Made by a program: the position numbers and the translations under genes. From Hymenolepis diminuta (lineage: Eukaryota > Platyhelminthes > Cestoda > Cyclophyllidea > Hymenolepididae): a stretch of DNA of 64,000 nt. The stretch spans positions 5,403,390-5,467,389 of the forward strand of contig CAADRB010000002.1 of assembly GCA_900708905.1 (NCBI GenBank). Reading direction: 5' to 3'. Under the pieces are notes generated by a model. It searched no databases and was not told where the DNA came from. It saw only the letters and a list, made by a program, of their open reading frames with translations. Below are positions 1 through 14,000 of this stretch, in pieces. Numbering within the stretch: the first letter of the stretch is position 1; every line of letters starts with the position of its first letter.

Positions 1-3000
1 TTTAAATCACAAATCGCTTAACTTTGGAGCTATTTTTAAATAATTCAATTTTATAATGAAATTTGTAATCTTTAGATTCAATATTAAGATTAAATATACG
101 TGTTTGGAATTATATCGGTATAGGAATGAAATGGAGGAACAGAAAATAATATCCACTGATAAATATGAATCTTAATATCGGCTGAAAATTTTTCAACGTC
201 TCTTCGAAGGTTACATTGGTCGAATGAGAATAAACTACCATCCATAAAAGTCATAAGCATTTATATAGCAATAAATAAAAACATTAATGCTAATAATATA
301 ACACTATAACTAATCGCATTTGGGTTATTAAAACAGGTAATAGCAACCTTTTCTTCATGAAATGAAAAATTTGAATTAGCCGCTTCGAAATCCGTAAATA
401 TTTCCGTGGGTTACAATTAACCTTATTTTTAATTTTCAGCACCTTAAATTTCTCGAAAATTTTGATATATGAAGGAATCGAATTTGAATCGTTTTTTCAA
501 GTTTGTTCTTTATGCTCAAGGGTGTTCTAAACCTCAATTTCGACAAGTCACATTAGCTTTTTTGTCTTTAATTTATGTGGGCGAATATGATGCGATCGAT
601 TACTGTAGTTTTACTATATTAAAATGGAAAATATGGCGTCTGGAAAGCTTTTGCCTCTCCATTACTCGAAGAGTATCAGTACATATGTCATACTTTGGAA
701 CAATTATAATTCTGAGTATCAACTTTCAATACAGTATTTACTGAGAGTGGAGAAGAAAATAGGGGATATAAGTCTTGAACTTGAGATATCAACATTGGTG
801 TGGTTGTGGTTAGTTGAGAGTTAATAATGACTTTCGAAGCTAAGCTTTCATGGCAAGCAGGTGCAAGTTATTAGTAAATGTCGGTTATTAAGAGAAAATT
901 AATCTCATTCAGTTAGTATTGGTCTTATTGCGAAAGGAACTAAAGACCCGACTTAACCAGATTAAGAAGATCAGGAGGTGGTTTCGTTTCCACCTTCATA
1001 TTTAAAAGTCAATAGTTGATTTAGATCGATGATCAAAAGAACGGGATGGTATTAGATAATTTTATTTTGATGCAACATTGCATGAGATATTCCTACTATC
1101 ATAAAATAACCTCATTGAAACGACGCTACTATGTATTTTATTTTATATTTACCTGGTTGGCTACAATATGTGTTGTGGCCAAGATATCTATGATTAAAAC
1201 ATATTGCGCAGCGAAAGTAACGATGCTATCATTTAAGACAGTAAGGATAAAAAAATCATTTGTTTATCTCAGGTAGCCAAAAGAAACAAAGAGCTATAAT
1301 TCTACACGTGGAAATACTTTCTAAGAGAGTATCATGTGATGCTCTCGACAACTTTCTAATAAAGTACTCACAACAAAAATACGCATAAAAACAATTTGCC
1401 TGATTTCAGGTAAAAAGTTTTCACTTCAGCGGTGCTTCTGTTCGTGTAAATCTGTGAAAAAGTTGATCAGAGAAATAAACAAGCTTTCATTGACTCAGGC
1501 TAATATCTTATATTCACAAATCATTCGTAAGTAGTTTTACTTGTATTTTTTAGTTTTATTAAGATCTTCCAAATAGAAAAAGCACAGTCAAGTATTTTTT
1601 GGGCAATCCAAAATAAGGGACTTTTACAATTAGTAATATTGCTTATGTAGAGCAGAGTAGAATGAGCTTTTAATCTTGTAGGGACAATTAAACAGTAAAA
1701 TAGGGTAATTGGGGATTGGGAGGGGTAAGGTTTGAGTAAAGTGGGGAATAACGTCAAGGCATGAAAGGAATCTTACTTCATTCGAATTCAGAATTAAGCA
1801 ATTGGTCAAACTTTGCTAAATGTACCTAGACTTAACCCCTGGACTCTACAGTGCTCCATGTGTACATTATACAGACCTAATTGCCCAGTTATCGAACTAA
1901 TATGGTGGAAAATTTATTGGAAAGTATTAATTCCTGCATATTTTGAAATTTAACTATTAAGAGTGCCATCTTTTAGTCGATTCCAAATGATTGATGGTGC
2001 AAATCTAGACACTTATATTTATTATTCAAGCCACCTGTTTTATGATGCACTACAATTTTTTAGAGACTTCTAACAATAAAATTGGAAATTAATGGTACCT
2101 AATATATACATATATATATACTCACCTCAAACTCTAATCCTTTTAATAGCTGTCATCTAAAACCGAAAAGGGTGTACCAAAATTCCTTGTCTACCATGTT
2201 AATTCTATCGAAATAGCATTTGATTTATTTGTTGATATTAATTTCCTCCATTGTTTTGCTGACCTTTAATTCAATCTCTTTTAACTTACAGTTTTGGAGT
2301 TGATAAGCATTAAATTTGATTTATTTTCTAGACAGAATAGACGGGGCGATTTTTTACTTTATGAATTTTAGTCTGTTTCTATTCGATAATCTTATTTCGA
2401 GATGCTTTAAGATACTACTAACTATTCAAATCTTTTTCTTTATCGTCTACTTAATTAGGTCCAGTAAGTTTCGACAAAGCTTTTGGGTATCAAAAGAATG
2501 AATTTATATGTATAATTTTAAAGAAAAATACAAGAACTTTATTACTAGAAGGCGAGACTCTAACATTGAAAATTTTAATGTAAATTAATGAAAATTAAAT
2601 AACACAGGACTCTCGCCGACTGTACGAACTAGGCTGCTACAAGAATGAATCATATTCCACAGGTAACAGGGAGAACGCAGCAACGTTGTAACGACTAAAC
2701 TGAGAAAGCGTTTTTGTAGGATATAAAGTTTGCAACTCATATTTTGATAAACTACTGAAATTTCGAAAGGACGGCGCATAATTACAACTATGTGAAAATT
2801 ACAATAAACAGAATTATGCTGAGGAGAAATAAAGTTGCTATGCGCATACAATAGAACCAATCATTTCCACTTTAAATGAAGAACATGTCGGTTTGTCCAT
2901 TTTGAAACAAGCTCATATGTAATGCTAGGAGATATAACACATTTCACTATTTCTTGCTGTCGCGAATCAACATTGATAGTAATGTAATCGAAGAATTAAG

Positions 3001-5269
3001 ATAGCACTTGACATTTTCCCAGAGAATTTTAAATTTTGCCCCATAAAAGTTTTAAATAAAAGAAAATAAATTAAATAGGAAAAATATTGGAAACAAATAT
3101 AAACTAAAAATGAAGTAAAAATTATTGAACTATCATTTAAACATATGTCTAGAACAGTAGAAATTAATTTCAAGTAATGATTCAGTTAGTTTCATGTAAT
3201 CATTAAAATTTATATACTAGCTTAAATGAAACGTGACTTTATTCGCAAATTAATAGGTCTAGCTGGATAATTTATAGTCAAAAGCAGATTTATGACACAA
3301 TTACTACAAGACTAAGACAGTATTTTTAGATTAAGCGGGGGATACTCAAAATAAACAAATTTAAATTATATCTTCCCAAGACTTAACATGAACTCAAACT
3401 GAGTTAAGTCGCTCAAGTTGGAAATATCATATTTCTCTAATCTTAGAAGAGTAAACTTTGAACCAATGTTAAGTTAGTAGTTACCAAACTAATGTAGACT
3501 TATAATTAATTATAATTGTAGCCTGATATATTTACATGAGAGAAAATTAAGGAAATATACATGATTTAATAAAGTTTGCCTTGAAATTTGCCATGTGTAA
3601 AACCTTTGCTAGTCTCATCTGCCTCACTATGGCTGTAAGAAGGAACATATGTATATCTAAGCGGCATGACCAACTATTCTATTAAAGCAACAGGTTAATA
3701 GACCCTGAATATCGTGGACATAAACGCGCCTGGATATCTACTGGTCGATCTTGAGATTGAGCTGCAAAACATGCGCATATTATCAGTAAATCATACTCCT
3801 TATAAGAAAGTGAAAAGCTCAATAATTTCGGAACTCACATAGCATTCTAAATCCATTTTATACTACCCTTCGACTGAGTTTATATATTTGTTGCTACTTA
3901 GTGCGTTTGGAAGCTATTTTGTGATTAAAACTTACAATAGTGGGTTGTTTTTGCATTTTAATAGGTAAAATTTATGTGTACCGTAAATATCAGCTTTCCT
4001 GCTAGATTCTCACAATTTTAAATCATTAATTTTAGTAATACGGCTTCAATAAACCTTTTTTTATACGTTTTAATTTTCATGAAAGAGAGCTTAACTGTTT
4101 AATCCTTATGAGTAAAATATGGTAAAACTGAAAGCTCAATCTGAGGGAACTCTATTGTGTTAATTTCCAAGTTAGTATCAACTAAGTGCTCTTATGGCAA
4201 CGAAGAAGGTTGAAGAGTCAATGCCCTTGCTCTTAAAATAGCTCAGATTAACTTCTAGTCAAGTACATTATTAAGAGATCCGAAATAAAAAGTTATTTTT
4301 GAATCTTTGACCTGCATCCCTTATTTCTGTCCGACATTTTCCTTCAGCTCATTTTAGTATTTATTTTTTATTCCTCGTTTTCATGGGCTAAAATTTGGAT
4401 CTTTTGATTAAGAACGACTAATGATGAATTGTAGCCTAAACTAATTTGTCAGATCCCTAATTTATAAACAGCTGCTGGAGAAAACAGAGTCACTTTAAAA
4501 CCCTTTCCACACTTTTCCAGTAAATTCTAATTAATCCTAAACAACTGAATGTAGCACTTTTTGAGATCAGATTTCACCACCTCACGAAGGTATGGCTAAT
4601 ACCATATATCAGTCATAAAATCGGATAAAAATGTCTAAATCGGAAATATTGATACCCGTTTTCTCTAAGAAATACTAAAATATTGTTAGAAATTTTACCT
4701 TTCTGTTTCATTATTTAAAATCTTTCCACGAAATTCACATTTAGACCTTTAGAAACCAACAAATTTCTGTGGTACGCAGCTATCTAGTCTTACAGAAGTG
4801 CTTTACCTTCAAAGATGGGTTTTGAATAAAAGTAGACAGGCCCACTGTAGGCATAATAGTGGAAAGAAACTAAGGAATTGATGTTTGACAGCTCTAGCAC
4901 ATCAGAGATAATTTTTTACAAATTGAAGTGTAAGATGTTAATAATAGGAAAGTAAAAATTAACGATTTAGACCAAAATTAGAAAATAAAAGATTGAAATC
5001 CTTGAAAATCAACTTAAATTCAGTCTTAAATGAATAGCATTAAATCGTAGGACAAATAGAGGAGTAATAAGAATCATAAAACATTCCGTTTGATCGAAAC
5101 TCATTCTACTACTTAGATGCTTCAACTCTAGACCTGATCAAAGTAGACTTTGTTGATAGAACACAGAAAATATAATATAATAATAATATTTTTCGAAATT
5201 TTCGAAATTACCTTACTACAAGATAGATAGAAGACAAAGACGGTGAAAGAATATTCATATTATATTGAG

Positions 5270-5466
5270 CATCTGTGGCTATTTATCACGTTGGACGTCT
5301 GCTGAGTCAGAGATCACGGATTTGATTCTTATACCGCAAACCCAGTGAGCGGTATGACCAACCACACTTGTTAAGTCTGGTTAATAACGAGAATGAAAGA
5401 ATCTGAGCCTCTCACCAGGAAGGCTCCATGATGTCATATTCTACCGAAGATGAGCGTTGAAAAATT
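5270..5466 (+). repeat. tRNA-derived SINE, copy 1 (diverged)
   Basis: Aligns by eye along its length to the copy at 54.56 kb: the head CTGTGGCTATTTATCACG, a decayed box B (GGATTTGATTC), the junction AGTGAGCGGT, then GACCAACCACACTTG...TCTGGTTAATA and a tail with AAGGCTCCATGATG. Promoter boxes are mutated, so it is an inactive copy. Confidence 0.6.
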
Positions 5467-6684
5467 TTTCGACATGGATTTGGGGATCATTATTATACTA
5501 GATAAAAAACTATGAGAAAACACCAATCTCTAAGGAGAAAACTGAATTTATGGCTAGATAGCAGAGTTAAATCTCGATAAACAGAGGGTAATCGATAAAT
5601 AAAGATGGACGAGGATGGAAGAGGATGAATATTCCTAACTGAATGAAGGAGATAGAAAATCGTGTCACATTAATTCCCTTCAGATTCTGAAACTCTCGTC
5701 AAATTAGCAGTCAATTCACCTAATTTATTGGAGATTTGTGTTATCAGTGTTTTTAGAACTGTTCTTTATTTATCTTCACTGCAGGTTATGTTTAGCCCTC
5801 TGGACGTTAACTAGTTCCAGCCATTTGTGCCTATAAATAAACCCTGTAAGATGCCAGAAAGTCCTAGTTAAGTTCACATTCGAATAATAATATTGGTCTA
5901 ATCTTGCTTGCTACTTGAAGTCTTTGATGCCAATACTTTGAGGGTAATACTGTCAAAGATATCCTGAAGAATGCGTTTATTATACATGTGGAAGTTAAGT
6001 TAAAAATGAAATTCTTCAGCTTCTTCTGCGTTTTAGCATTATTGTTGGGTAAGAAGGAAAGGATCCATATTATCTTTAAGTAGCTTAATATGTTTTCTCT
6101 TTTTTACGGGGACTGTCTTTCTTCATTTCCTTCGATAGATATTTCATTGTCAATTAAGTAAAAAACTCATTATGTGGCTGTTATTTCTTCATAGAAGGTA
6201 ATTTTCAGATCCAAAGATTCCGATGCATTAATGAAACTGAAAATTCTACTAATAACACTTTCAGAATGAAAACAGACATTTTTGAATATTCTACTATCTA
6301 GTATCATCTAACTACTCACGACTGTCAGAAGAAACAAAGTAACCAAAGTGCGGACGTGAATTCATTCAGAAACCTAGGGATCTAATCGTGAAAATAGACC
6401 TTTTAGAATATCTGAATATCAAGAAGTAATATTCATTTTAAGAAAATTGATAATTTATTGCTTCGAGAATTTAATTAAATTAAAATTTTTGACATTCTGA
6501 CTTCATTTTATATTCCTATTCAAATCTCCGCTTCATTTCTACTGGTCGATCTTACCATGTTGTGTGTTCGTAAGCTAACTAAAATTATGTAGTGCACGCA
6601 TATGCCTGGATATTTATTGATATCTAAGCTACCACCATTAGGAGTTTTGAGCATAGTGGAACAACCTTAGGTGAGATTTTGAAA

Positions 6685-6718
6685 TATGTGTTAGAACACA
6701 GTATATTTCTAACACATA
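6685..6718. other. Perfect 12-bp hairpin
   Basis: TATGTGTTAGAA at 6685-6696 and its exact complement TTCTAACACATA at 6707-6718 are separated by a 10-base loop. No element boundary or gene is next to it. It may be a remnant of a small inverted-repeat element; the function is unknown. Confidence 0.6.
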
Positions 6719-7424
6719 AAAACACTTTTCCAAAATATCTTTCCAGGTCAAACCTTAGCAGAACTGCATACTTGAACCTTTCCCTCGCCTATAAAACCCC
6801 ACTCCTTACCAATGGTTTGAACTGATATGAAACGAATTGTCCCCCAATTTTCTTAATGTTTTTTTAATTATTGTGTTAAGGAAAATTCAGTTAGCATTAA
6901 TAAATGGCAAATACTGTTCGATTTCACCTTATAGATTCTCTAGGAGGATATGTCTTATTCAAAAAACCTTATCAACTATTAGTTTTTGGCTAAAAGAGAT
7001 TATATGTATTTAATTTGCTTGACCAACAGTTTATCGTAGTTAATAGGGAACTTAATGATTGTATCATGATATTTAAACTCTGGAAGATTATGGCTTGACG
7101 CAGACTTTATTTTACTCAACACTACATTTACCGCTACTACTGTTTACCATGTTTAAAATTTTCCCGCAAGTAAAATGGTATGTCCTATTCATTGCCACGG
7201 GTGATATGGAAAAATAACAGAAAATTTTAAAACTACACACGGAGTACAATCTAAAATAGTACAAAACAGTCTCAACTTGCGATCAATAATAACTATCAAA
7301 GGCAGTAAGGTAAAATTATGTCCTTTTAACGCTATCAGTACGACACTTTGCCTCGTTTTCTCTTTTAAATTGGTTGTTAGGAGGCAACATTTGTAAGAAG
7401 AAGAAAGGAAAAACAATGACTCAC

Positions 7425-8053
7425 CACGCATTTGAAATTGAGCTTGCCGGGTTTGTTTTTCTTGTCAAATCGACCTGAAAGGTGGTAGAGCACGGCTCTA
7501 CTTCGCCGTCGCTGATATTTAAAAGTGGAGGAAGTTTCCGCATTTTCAGAGTCTGAAGATTTTGAGGAAGAGGAGGAGGATGAGGACGAGGACGGGGAAG
7601 TTTCAATTTTTGGAGAGACCTGTGTTCCAGACTTCTTCGAGAGATGATTTGTTGGACTCTTTGAGGTAAGAGCCAAGGTGGAAGATGGTGAAAGAGGCCG
7701 AGGTGATTGAGTGAGGGCATCCGGGTTAGGTGATCCAGATAAAGAACTCGATGTTTTCTGCTTGACTGGGGAATCACGAGGAATGCCATATTCAGAGCCA
7801 AACCGAACTCGAACACTTTTGTTAGATAATGCATGAGGTGCTGATGCCCTCCGGTTGCTTAAAGCCGAAGGCGGAGTGGGACAAGTAGTGATTGGCGTTG
7901 TTGGATGAATTGCATGCCATCGACGTATAGGCACTACTCGATGAGGAATTTGACTGCCTGATGGAATTTCTAATTGAGGTTGTCGCTTAGCAACCAAGGC
8001 TGCTGGACCCAAGGTTGACGCAAGACCGCAGGTCAGTAGACTTGCTCCAATTC
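7425..8053 (-). CDS. Elk-like channel exon 4: PAS-S1 linker
   Basis: Encodes residues 139-348. It starts after AAAAG at 8055-8054, completing a Gly codon, and ends before GTGAGT at 7424, phase 0. It is rich in Ser, Pro and Thr, with a serine run, an acidic patch (SSDSENAE) and basic stretches, and ends with [20 protein letters not shown]. The stretch between the PAS domain and that motif is about 180 residues, much longer than the few tens I recall for vertebrate Elk channels. Many SP/TP dipeptides suggest possible phosphorylation (inference). Confidence 0.88.
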
Positions 8054-11000
8054 CTTTTAAAAGATAGTAAATTTGAAATAGTACATTTTTGAGAAAATAT
8101 TGCAAAAAATTTACTGGGAATGCTTATCCCTAAATCACTCAACAGGTAGAAATAATTATCTCAATTCAAAACCAAATTTTAATTAAGCCTAATTATTTGT
8201 TTGCAATTTTATTTTTTGACCTCTGGAAACTATCATCTTTCAGTATTTATCTTTAAATATGCATTTTGAATTTTTTAATTTTTCAAATGTTCAAATAAAT
8301 ACTGGCATTACCCGTGGCCTTCTGAGCAGTTAAGTCCTTGTGAGATACAAGAAAGAGTACAACTTGACCCTTCTCGTTTTTAATTGGTACTATATCCAGG
8401 AGGCAATTGAAAGAAGTTCCTAAAATGAGAAAGACATCAATCCTTTAAAATTTTAACACCGTTACAGCAGTTTAGGATGTGATGCTCTTATTGAGTTTAA
8501 ACTAAAACTTGTGAACACAATCCGGTTTACTTGATGAAAATTTTAAAGTAACAGTATCCCAATTAAACCAAACCACATTAAGGTTTCCTTCAATATTGGT
8601 TAGACTGTAAGACTCTGACCTCATAGATTGATTTATTCTCTATCATATTCTTAAATCGGTTTACAACTGAATTTGCCAAATTCCTTTGACGGGCACTTCT
8701 CTATACCTCAAAACTCCACGCAGTTTTACTACTTACATTTGGGAAGATAGATTTGAGTTTTATCAACCATTACGTAAGTCTTCTCACACCTTTTCATTAA
8801 ATTATGAAAGCTGCTAACTTCCTGATTAAAGTTGCAAAAGTAGGACCTGAGTCGGCAGGAAATATAGTGTTATTTAATCACGGATAACCTTGAAGGTGGC
8901 AAATCTATAAAAAATGAACTAAGAACGCTGCAATTACAACGGCGTTTTATGATTAGGATGACTTACTGATGCTCCCACTATTTTATGTTTTCACTGGGAG
9001 TGTCGAATTTCAATCTCCCATCCCTCACTACAGTAGGACATAAAAATGAGATATAAAAGGCAATAGTTGTATAATATTAATATCAAATTATTGATGTAAA
9101 ATTTTAAAGGGACAAGATTTCAACGTATTAAGACATACAATGACTCTGAAATAACCAGCGTTGAACGGAGACATCTGGCTAAAATATTGCAATGCCAAAC
9201 TGTAATGCATTTAATTACCACAATATAAGAGAAGGCAAAGACTGCAAAAGGGTAAACAGAGAAGACATGATCTCCATAAAGGTTAAGCTGAAATGTTCAA
9301 TATTGCAGGAATATGATTACGGGAAGAAATCAATAAAAAACAGAGGAAGAATCATAGACAGTTTGGAATGAAGCTTAATGTCAGATAAGCAAATTACGAT
9401 AACAATACAATGACAAACATATAGCAATGCTAAGTTTTATTTCCCAAGACTCTAGATAACAGGTGTTTAGATTTTGTCAATAATTATTACTTACTCGAAT
9501 TTAACTATATATATGTATTTTGTATCGTCGGCGACCTATCTAAAATCTCTTCTAGGCAAAGAACTTAACCGAGACATAAGAACTTCACATTTCCTTGCTT
9601 CTTAAGAGGCTTTAAAAAATGAAATATGGTCTAGACTAAATTAAATGGATGGAAGTCAAAATGTCGTCGAGCTTTTTGCGAAAGAAAGATCCAAAAATTT
9701 ACAAATTAATTTGAGTTAAAATATTTCTATTTCTAGGATGTTGTTCTCAGATAGTCGCAATTCAATTTACAATTCCCACGTATAAGCATTTCTTTAGTAA
9801 TAGTTTTTACGTTTAACGTTATTAAAACAATTGTTAACTATTTTTGTTATTACTACTTCCCTCAAGGATAACGTTCGAACTAAATTGCTTAACAGTTAAT
9901 GTAAACATTTGGAAAAGAATGATAAGAAATGAGTGTCAGGAATCAATTTGTTGATAAAACAGTGAATGAGGTTTTGACGTTTCTCTCATAATCAACCTTA
10001 GTACTGGAAGTTTTATTCCTGTATTAGCAGCTGAACATGAGAAATGACAAATTAGAAATGATGCGGGGGAGGGTTCGAAAGAAGTTTATAATGAAGCCAA
10101 GATGCCGTTACTTTTTCTGATGAAAATTCCGGTTGCATCGGTTGAATAGTTTTCTTAATTATCCTACTTCTCAGTTAAATGACTTAAGTTTATATCTTTA
10201 ATAAAATTACTTATCTGATTGTCTGTCACGACTCCTAAAGGACATTAAACAAGAGACACCTCAAAATAACCTTCATTTGATTTCAATCACTTATTTCTGG
10301 TATCCATTTGTAGACACTATATAATAATCTTATATTAAATGTCTAATACTCTATTTCATCTTCGGTGCCGTTATAAGTGAATAAAATGAGCATTAAAAAA
10401 GTTCTCACCATATCTCGGACTTTCACTTTACAGCTATCAGTTAATGTGCGTATCAAGAAAATACTCCTTGTCCGGAGCTTTATTAAGCACTGCTATTTTA
10501 AAAAGCAATTGTTTGTCTCAACTACCTATCTCTGCCTGTTAAAAGACACAGATAAATCGAATTGGCATAGAACTGAATTAACCGATCACTTGAGAGTCAA
10601 CTCATAAAATATAAATTATGTTTTCACAATTCCGATTCATATAAGTATTTCCCCAACTTCATAACATCTCATTAAATTTTAAATTAGACGAGCATAAGTG
10701 TTTTATCAAGAAGGAAAAATATAATAAAGTTTTTATTATGAAACTCGAAATATACAGCTCTTCTAGTTAAGTTTGTGAAAGGACATTACGGGTTTCAATT
10801 TGGAAAAATCCAATTTAGCTAATGCAAAGGCTCCATAAATATACTGTCTTGTCAATTCTTATCTGATATTAATTTACCATAAACTAAAGCTTATGTGTCG
10901 CCCAGATCGACTTGTATATTGCTCACTTTTTAAATGTACGCGGACATGTCAAAGTAATATTATTCGGATTCGCGGAAAATTACAGATATAAAAGGTAAAT

Positions 11001-14000
11001 AAAAGGCAAACTGAGTAGGTAAACAAAGTAAATCTCAAAAGCAACTATCCAGTGAAAGCTAATAAAACCCTACCATAATAATTAAATCTGCCATGAAATG
11101 GGAACGAAAGGGCGTTTAATCTGGAAAAGCCGAAATATAAGGGGTTCAAAAAGAGCCAATCATACATGTTAATGTAAATCAGTTAATCTATTCGAAGCAA
11201 AATGCAAGAGTAGAAATAAATCCATGCATTCTAAAGTTCAAAATGAAGTATAATTTTTCGATGATAAATCTACTTACCACTCTTTTTGTGAAAGGTGACT
11301 TCAATTTTGAGTTCAGTGTGAACTTTTAGCGCTGACCAAATGCTGTCTTTAGCAGTCTCACTTGTATTGGGACCCCAGAGGAAGGTGCAACTACAAGATC
11401 GAGACATGATCTGCGATCGACTAAATCCAGTCAACTCCACGAATCCATCTGAACAGTAAACAATTGGGTATTCCTTCACTTGAGCGTTCCCCAGGACGAA
11501 ATTACTGTCTATAACGTTGTAAAGAAGTGGAGATCATTGAGCAAATCGATTTGATACCTTCTCTTTACTGGAATCAATATAGAATTTGATTTACTTATGA
11601 TGACTGATTGTAGGAAGTATGACTCATTTTGAATCCACGATGACATTTATACATTTATAAACCATCGCAGTGAAAATGAAGACTCAATTCCACTAATGAT
11701 TAACAAGGTCACGTTTCAGGATTAATTTATTTGTCACTGTATTTTAGACTTGAAAGATTGTGACATTTACTTAAATGAATATCAGAGGCATAGTGTCATT
11801 TTTAGTCTGAACTTAAATTATTTTGCTCCACAGATGGCTTTTACATAGCACTACTTCAAATTTCATACTGTGTACTAATGAGAGAAATGAGTTTTATATA
11901 TGACTTTCAATTTAACCTGGGAGTATTACTCATCAATAAAAAATGAGCTGGGCGGTGTTTACTCTTTATCGCTTTACTTTAATGAGTTTACGTTATTCAA
12001 GTGAACAGTTTATGGCGTTCAGTCCCCTAGTAAATCAAATGGAAAAATTCATGAATAATTAAAAACAATGGCCTTTGATTTTTGAGTGGGTGAGACAGTG
12101 GTCAACGAACATGTCTACTGTTTCAGAGACCACAAGATAGATGCCTATCAATACATATTTGGTAATGCCCGTGATTAACCCCACTGGTTAATTCTGGTCA
12201 ACTTGAGGGTCGATAGAATGCGAGTTCACCATCAGATCTGCTACAGAGCACCCTCCTTCTGCACAGGTTAAGCGTTGGGCATGGGAAGCTTTATGAATTA
12301 AAATTATTTTGGTTTTCTATTGTTTGAATAGTCTGAGTTAAAAACAGGTCTTTCTCTCTCTGCAGTATCTTAATATAATAAGATAGTTAATTATTTTTTG
12401 CTTACAACTGATTACACTTTAATTTCCATAAGGAAAAGATCAAAGGCAGGTAAGAAGAAATTATTTACAACAAAAAATATTCTCCTTCCACCGTTGGTTT
12501 AAAGATTGATTTTAATGGAGCCAACTTTGAGCTAGATATCTGCAAACATTACGACTATTTATAGAAAGAAAAATAAAGGAATTTTGTACGCATCATGGAT
12601 ACTAATTTATTTAGCCCATTTAAAAGTTGAGTATCATTAGCGTTCATAATATCAAAACATTGCATACCTCAATTTTACTAAATCTCGGGCGTAGCGCATA
12701 TATACACTTATTCCTCCTCAATATCTTAAAATTGTGGTTGTAAATGCAGCGGAGCCTTTTCCCATTAGCACACTGATTGTTGAAGATACTTGTGTATATA
12801 TGTAAATATCAACAATAAATTTAAAAGAAATTCTCCGTATATTCATTCATGTGTATTTTTTTATAAAAGAGATTTAAGTAAACGTAGATGAAAATTTATT
12901 TTGTCATCAATTTTTTTCTACTGGAATAAATGGCTGTAAAAACGGAAAAAATTTGGAAATATTCTAGAACCTTAGATGCATTTTCTAATTTCGGCGAATA
13001 TACAGTTATTTATTTCTGTCTTGCGCAATTGTAATTAAATTTAACAATTAAAGAACAGATTTTTTCTTCATGAATTATTATTTATTCAGTAATGGTGACT
13101 TAATAATTAATTCGATTGTAAATTAGATCAAATAATTGAACACATAAGATCCATAACTGATAAATCAAAAAATTAAATCATTTTAAAATTGAAATTTATT
13201 TTAGTACAATCTTGATTTAATTAACATAGTAAAGTTAGATCAAATGTTTCATTAAATATTAAGTTTTCCTTAAAGATTTACCAACTTCAACTTTCACTCG
13301 AACATATATTCCAATTACTATAAATGATGAAGCTTTATATCGCAACTCTTATTAAAATTCATTAACAATATTTCCGACGTTTTTAGCTCTTCAAAAAGAT
13401 TCTTAAATTTACTTATTTGTTACTCACAACAACTCAAGAGTTTTGACTTTTTTCATTATATATGTAAGCAGCCGAACAAAGAAAATTGCAGTACAGTCAA
13501 AAATAGGTTTGATGAAGTAATTCAAATAGAAATTGAGAATAAATCTAAGTCATCAAAAAGTTTTGCAGATTTTTAAGTGTACCTTTTCTATTGTTTGAAT
13601 GTTACGTTTTCATTATTCGCCCCATGAATTCAAAATACATTTATTTTTGCTGCGTTTGGATATAAATATAACAGAGTTCACTAGCAACCACTCAATGTTA
13701 ACTATAATAATTAATTCGACCAATAAAGGCGAAAGCAAAAAATTAAATAAAAACTTCTTGTCAAGCGCTATGAAATCATGTATAATTTTGATTTAAAAAA
13801 TTTAGATTCAGGAACTTTATATTACAACTTTATGCCGAGTCAGCTAAACACATTTTATGCCCTTTTATCTCCGCAATAAAAATCATTGTATTTAAGTTAA
13901 TTATCGGGACTTTAGAAAGTGCATAACTGGAAAGTGTATGATTATGTCATGCCCAACGCGCATTCGGGTACATTGCGGGAAAGTAATTACATATATGACC

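Larger units (their letters stand above)
1..7424. other. Left flank, probably intron 4 of the Elk-like gene
   Basis: No exon recognised on either strand. I looked on the minus strand for the expected S1 segment (coding for motifs such as PEYK and WDWLI) and did not see it. The donor at 7424 implies that this is intron, with the channel core further left. It contains one SINE copy (5.27-5.47 kb), a perfect hairpin (6.69-6.72 kb) and a short TA-repeat near 2.10 kb. Confidence 0.5.

Noticed and set aside
7421..7834. 137-codon minus-strand frame inside Elk exon 4
   Set aside because: It is a Pro/Leu/Arg-rich shadow in another frame; the Elk frame carries the conserved [10 protein letters not shown] motif and consistent splice phases.
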